From NCBI GenBank assembly GCA_029552745.1, contig JAKPDK010000120.1, positions 19,832 to 83,831 of the forward strand: a DNA stretch of 64,000 nt, written 5' to 3'. Source of the stretch: Candidatus Hydrogenedentota bacterium. Its GTDB lineage: Bacteria; Hydrogenedentota; Hydrogenedentia; Hydrogenedentales; SLHB01. A program made the position numbers and the translations under genes. The notes beneath the pieces are model-generated. The model was not told the origin of the DNA. It did no database searches and worked only from the letters and a program-made list of their open reading frames with translations. This document shows, piece by piece, positions 62,001 to 64,000 of this stretch. Numbering within the stretch: the first letter of the stretch is position 1; each line of letters opens with the position of its first letter.

Positions 62001-62530
62001 GCCAGGCTCATAATTTTGGTCTTGCCGGCGCCGGTCGCGATCTTGGCGCAGTACTTGGCCCATTGGTCCTGCTCCGGAGGGATGCCCAGCGCGAGATCCC
62101 CCAACTGATTATCGCCGAATTCAAAGAGCAGTTCGGCAACGTTGCGCACGCGGCGCACTTCGTAAAGGTAAATGAAGGTCTCAATCGCCTCGCGCTGCGC
62201 CCAGTGATATCGAAAAGTGATCTCCTCGTTTTGGACTGTGTTTTGGAGTGCGGAAGTCGTACTTCCGCAAACCAGGTGCTCACTCTGAAAGCAGTGATGC
62301 AGTAATGTGCGCGAGGTCTTGCTGGCGCCTGGATAATCGGCGCGCCGCCACGCATCCACCTCGGCGCGGATGGCGCGCACCAGGGGCACTTTGCTGGGCC
62401 GCCGCCCCGGCGCGATGACCGCCGGCTGGCCGCGTTGCGGGTTGGGCAGGCGGTGGCAGGTCGGCTCTTCCCACGGTTTGAAGAGCGGCTCCAGGGCAGA
62501 GGCGTTCTCACGCGTAACTTCAAACGGCAT
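59024..62530 (-). CDS. Type III-like restriction endonuclease/helicase subunit (Res)
   Basis: 1168 residues. SF2 helicase motifs: Walker A IATGAGKTKIM (GAGKT at 167-171), DEAH (329-332) in LNDEAHHL, DFTATP, and motif VI TLGRGLRRMF. The nuclease motif PD-x-ExK is in YVPDFFVRTANGDHYLVELKG near the last third. Near the C-terminus RNMRVAH (1129-1135) fits a HEPN-type R-x-H motif. ATG at 62530 follows a perfect AAAGGAGAG; an open frame continues upstream only because it reads palindromes. Residues 87-96 (VCGSTTSALQ) and 267-295 (AEARRLQ...AEARLQ...AEARLQ) are encoded by inserted palindromes. GC is visibly higher than in the rest of the window. Confidence 0.88.
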   Translation of the reverse strand: MPFEVTRENASALEPLFKPWEEPTCHRLPNPQRGQPAVIAPGRRPSKVPLVRAIRAEVDAWRRADYPGASKTSRTLLHHCFQSEHLVCGSTTSALQNTVQNEEITFRYHWAQREAIETFIYLYEVRRVRNVAELLFEFGDNQLGDLALGIPPEQDQWAKYCAKIATGAGKTKIMSLAIVWSYFHSLYEPNSDLARHFVIIAPNLTVYERLKDDFENCAIFYKDPLIPDEWRPDFQMQVVLQDEPGGATTTGAIYLTNIHRLYPSRSGAEARRLQEAVDAEARLQYRENAEARLQHSILGPEVVRGRALDTGEDLRRRITAHPRLMVLNDEAHHLHDPDLAWNRAIDALHEESRQRGNAGLCLQLDFTATPKHNDGSLFRHIVVDFPLGEAVDAGIVKVPVLGESEELVVRGDPKTPAHERYAMHLQLGYERYAKTYEELSRVRKPILFVMTEDAKAANEIADYLDSDSFALLKGRVLNIHTRLKGKIKEVTRGGRTFKEFVENETAMKPEDLRALREMSRELDSPDSKFRCVVSVMMLREGWDVRNVTTIVPLRPYSAKSGILPEQTLGRGLRRMFPLGEVPEVVTVIEHPAFRKLYEDELAQEGLDIAVLPVREVFKQTVTIFVDHENKDIQALDIELPLVSDAVETTSELQGLTFEEVEKYFRAHFQPLPIGKKKEGPVEYKERHLFTEEIIATMKLDAGLLNNAWSAPAYFARMLGRACRISNAHQALAPLIERFIGEVLFERPVELYSGEVDHRMRDLDVMEHIQATFTPLILQKTVRQEKRQRISRGQSISAWKPYQATSTDKRPALPANKTLFNLVPCDNEFEQTFTDFLETSQDVIAFAKNAGPQKLMIDYVKPDGQRALYVPDFFVRTANGDHYLVELKGLQDELVPLKACAAVEWCKTASGGDVHWHYLYVPYHLFQQGAATTIDELARACAPALKALLDEWKTKQLALPLEEATARSQAESLFEQVLQNAGIAQPPAELADIMRQAVLLLDYTVRSRQPIYAAAFQPLLGPLDEYAMHLLEKAIKPAIPSREEDANAFFKPYLEHLPDRKRVILERYQRYLRDNLVFGRPIQRLGTLLFCLEYAREGGHGVDGVWQVVQEKFSGFEELYHILKSVNEFRNMRVAHVEAPLTDEKEAWEAMRTWLGCLYKMATLSANSI
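61643..61730. repeat. Three palindromes inside the restriction subunit gene
   Basis: Copies at 61643-61666, 61679-61696 and a diverged one at about 61703-61729. Core GCTGAAGC-A-C-GGCTTCAGC on the coding strand reads AEARLQ in the gene's frame. They lie between helicase motif I and the DEAH box, so the insertion probably extends a surface loop. Confidence 0.85.
62245..62270. repeat. TGCGGAAG-variant palindrome inside the restriction gene
   Basis: Coding-strand arms TGCGGAAGT / ACTTCCGCA, read as CGSTTSA in the gene. In this reading frame the usual TGCTGAAG would give a TGA stop; the T-to-G change avoids it. Confidence 0.75.
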
Positions 62531-62554
62531 GGCTACTCTCCTTTGGGCTACTAT

Positions 62555-62642
62555 GGACTGCTGAAGCCATGCTTCAGCATTGCTCTTGCTACCATGGACT
62601 GCTGAAGCCATGCTTCAGCGAACTGAAACCCCTTCCTTCAGC
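62555..62642. repeat. Three palindromes between the RAYT and restriction genes
   Basis: Copies at 62555-62578 and 62595-62619, each GGACTGCTGAAGCCATGCTTCAGC, and a diverged one at 62623-62642. They fill the 116-nt gap and stand just upstream of the restriction gene's ribosome-binding site, as expected for RAYT-linked REP elements. Confidence 0.88.
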
Positions 62643-62646
62643 AAAT

Positions 62647-63198
62647 TCAACATTCCAAATCGGGCACATTTACGCGGTTATAAGGGCAACTTTTCACCTT
62701 ACTCTGAAAATCTTCCGACGCATTGGACTTGAACCAGGCGGCCGAGCAAAATGGATACTGCTCGGCAAAGGTAACAAGACCGTGTTTAACCGGATTGTTG
62801 TGCACATAGTTCAGACGGGCGTAATAGCTCTTTTCGTAGGTCAAGCATGTGTCCCAGTATTGGAACCAGACACGCCGGCCCGGCGTATGGTCTATTTCGT
62901 TGACCAGGCGTGCCGACTGGGAATGCAGGCGTACAATTAGGCGCTTCAGTGTTGTCCCATCTTTGGGCGAGCGGGCTATAAAGTGATAGTGGTTGCTGAA
63001 GAGCGCCCAGGCCTGGAGTTCCCACCCGTAGGCTAGCATGACCTCAAAAAGGGTGTTCTGGAGTTGACAGAGTTTATCGAGCGTGTCAAAGATGCGCTGT
63101 TTACGCAGCGTGGAGGCCGTGACGATGTAAAACGTATTGGGCATGAACAGGTGCAGCGGGCCATGAGGCCAGGCGCCGATTTCAATCTCGCCGGTCAT
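62647..63198 (-). CDS. REP-associated tyrosine transposase (RAYT, Y1/IS200-like)
   Basis: 183 residues of the transposase_17/TnpA-REP family: FYIVTASTLRKQRIFDTL at the start, LQAWALFSNHYHFIARSP with the HUH motif (His-Tyr-His), and SYYARLNYVHNNPVKHGLV with the likely catalytic Tyr and the family's NPV/HGLV ending. Such enzymes cut and rejoin single strands at REP hairpins. The ATG at 63198 overlaps the stop of the methyltransferase gene (ATGA), so it is translated as part of the restriction-modification operon. Palindromes are concentrated on both sides of it. No IS ends or duplications were found, so it looks domesticated in the operon. Confidence 0.87.
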   Translation of the reverse strand: MTGEIEIGAWPHGPLHLFMPNTFYIVTASTLRKQRIFDTLDKLCQLQNTLFEVMLAYGWELQAWALFSNHYHFIARSPKDGTTLKRLIVRLHSQSARLVNEIDHTPGRRVWFQYWDTCLTYEKSYYARLNYVHNNPVKHGLVTFAEQYPFCSAAWFKSNASEDFQSKVKSCPYNRVNVPDLEC

Positions 63199-64000
63199 GA
63201 TACCCCTCTTTGGTCTGCGGAAGCCAGGCTTCCGCAATCCACATCCAGCACGATGGTCGTATCCACACCAAAAACGTCAATCACCTTGACAGCAATCTGA
63301 TGCTTGCCGGGAGTCTCATAGCGCCAGCCCAGGTCGGTGCGGGTTTTGAGTGAACGGTTTTTGCGCGTGCGAAAATCCTGCCAGTGGTGCTCGAAGGGTT
63401 TATCGGGCGAGTAGTCAAAGTCCACCGCCCAGAAGTCAATGAAATCAAAGGGCGATTTGACAGCGCGCTCGCGGAGGGCTTCAATCTCACTCTCCGGGGC
63501 TTCAGCTAGAGCAGGCATGAAATTCACCAACTCCACATCCACTCTTTTGGAGTGCTGAAGCCCAGCTTCAGCTTTTTCTTTGGACTGCTGAAGCCTTGCT
63601 TCAGCATTGCTCTTTCTCTTGGACTGCTGAAGCCCTGCTTCAGCTTCAGCAATAACTCTAGCCTCCAGCACCCCTGCTTCAAAAAACTGTACCTCGGTGC
63701 GGTTCGGCTCCATGATTTCGCGCGGGATATATTTCAGACGGATGGTCAGGCCATACTCGGCTTCCAGGGCTTCTTTCTTGCGCCCCAGTTCCATCTCGAA
63801 CTCCCAGGCGAGGCAGTGCAGTTCGCGGCCGCCAGCGGCGTGGGCGGCTTCGGCGACGGCGCGCAGTTCCTCAAAGGTGAAGATGCTGTCAATTTGATCC
63901 ACGTGCACGTAGGCTGTGCCTTTCTTGCCGTGGAGTAGGCTGTTTGGGCTGCTGGAGCGTGGCTCCAGCACTCCAAAGGGGGCGGCTTTGTAGAAGCGCA
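63195..64000 (-). CDS. C-terminal part of a type III-like DNA methyltransferase (Mod; 5' end beyond window)
   Basis: The frame is open from the window edge to the TGA at 63195, about 268 codons. GTAYVHVDQIDSIFTFEELRAVAEAA and LHCLAWEFEMELGRKKEALEAEYGLTIRLKYIPREIMEPNRTEVQFFE match the C-terminal part of the DNA methyltransferases paired with this type of Res subunit. The catalytic part with DPPY and FxGxG motifs lies outside. The last third (EPFEHHWQDF-like strands, TPGKHQIAVKVIDVFGVDTTIVLDVD) is a beta domain. Three in-frame palindromes give the segment AEAGLQQS-KRKSN-AEARLQQS-KEK-AEAGLQHS, a fourth the C-terminal CGSLASA, and a fifth VLEPRSSS near the window edge. Confidence 0.8.
   Translation of the reverse strand, partial: RFYKAAPFGVLEPRSSSPNSLLHGKKGTAYVHVDQIDSIFTFEELRAVAEAAHAAGGRELHCLAWEFEMELGRKKEALEAEYGLTIRLKYIPREIMEPNRTEVQFFEAGVLEARVIAEAEAGLQQSKRKSNAEARLQQSKEKAEAGLQHSKRVDVELVNFMPALAEAPESEIEALRERAVKSPFDFIDFWAVDFDYSPDKPFEHHWQDFRTRKNRSLKTRTDLGWRYETPGKHQIAVKVIDVFGVDTTIVLDVDCGSLASADQRGVS
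63215..63240. repeat. TGCGGAAG-variant palindrome at the end of the methyltransferase gene
   Basis: Coding-strand TGCGGAAGCC-TGGCTTCCGCA encodes the last residues CGSLASA before the stop. Like the copy at 62245 it has G instead of T in the arm, avoiding a TGA in this frame. Confidence 0.78.
63549..63682. repeat. Three palindromes plus a relic inside the methyltransferase gene
   Basis: Copies at 63549-63572, 63582-63605 and 63621-63644, spaced 33-39 bp, read in frame as AEAGLQ or AEARLQ; a diverged relic at about 63662-63682 reads EAGVLEA. The interunit DNA (CTTTTTCTTT, CATTGCTCTTTCTCTT) also codes for Lys/Ser/Asn spacers without a stop. Confidence 0.86.
63947..63974. repeat. GCTGGAGC-variant palindrome near the window edge
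   Basis: Arms GGAGTGCTGGAGCC and GGCTCCAGCAGCC on the coding strand, read as VLEPRSSS in the methyltransferase frame. Third reading frame used by this repeat family in the same operon. Confidence 0.7.

Noticed and set aside
62531..62611. Extended N-terminus of the restriction subunit (start at 62611)
   Set aside because: The extra residues come from a palindrome, while ATG 62530 has a perfect ribosome-binding site and matches the family start.
61643..63682. Repeated short units with spacers, possible CRISPR array
   Set aside because: Units are palindromic, 18-28 bp, with irregular 12-16 bp spacers of low complexity, inside protein-coding frames; no cas genes are near.

Overview
The window is bacterial chromosome from a Gram-negative-type (diderm), flagellated, saccharolytic bacterium. 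Diderm evidence: P-ring and L-ring flagellar genes (flgI, flgH), a FadL-type outer-membrane protein and a porin-like beta-barrel. The mix of Gfo/Idh/MocA oxidoreductase, xylose-isomerase-like protein, several sulfatase-fold proteins, a very large secreted GH13 enzyme and a fused glyQS recalls uncultured lineages near Planctomycetota, Hydrogenedentota or Sumerlaeota. That placement is an impression; no marker gene here fixes the phylum.

Layout: 1-2471 holds a truncated membrane spermidine-synthase-like gene and a PsiE-like gene. 3449-11845 (minus) is the classical translation/processing operon rimP-nusA-infB-DUF503-rbfA-nrnA-truB-ribF, with a good promoter and a terminator-like hairpin in its leader. 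12068-14508 has a divergent EamA permease and a radical SAM protein. 15456-18783 is a three-gene sugar-type operon closed by a terminator. 19149-29314 is mixed housekeeping: exported SAM hydrolase, MagIII-like glycosylase, methyltransferase, fused glyQS, rsmA-PAS kinase-AIM24 operon, and 5-formyl-THF cyclo-ligase. 29466-35912 is a flagellar rod/ring operon flgF-G-A-H-I-J-N-L behind a sigma-54-type promoter and a structured leader. 35937-55444 carries envelope and sugar functions (flippase-sulfatase fusion, GH13, glycosyltransferases, a MEMO-like protein, porin, FadL) with ndk, folD and a PPi-type phosphofructokinase. 56000-58902 is a broken secreted esterase. 59024-64000 is a restriction-modification island of visibly higher GC.

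Two repeat systems define the non-coding landscape. Between 2.6 and 51.5 kb there are five near-identical-length (136-139 bp) composite inverted repeats with GTCATTGCGAGGAG ends, decayed copies of them, and a second short palindrome built on GTAGGGGCGA. Neither occurs in the last 12 kb. The 59-64 kb island has its own palindrome, core GCTGAAGC-N-GGCTTCAGC, in about a dozen copies.

The most striking finding is in that island. A REP-associated tyrosine transposase (RAYT) gene lies between, and overlaps, the genes of a type III-like restriction-modification system. Palindromes of matching style lie beside it and also inside both flanking RM reading frames, where they are read through in frame as AEARLQ-type peptides, or in other frames with base changes that avoid stop codons. 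This resembles the in-frame palindromic elements of Rickettsia, but here with a candidate mobilising enzyme in the same operon.
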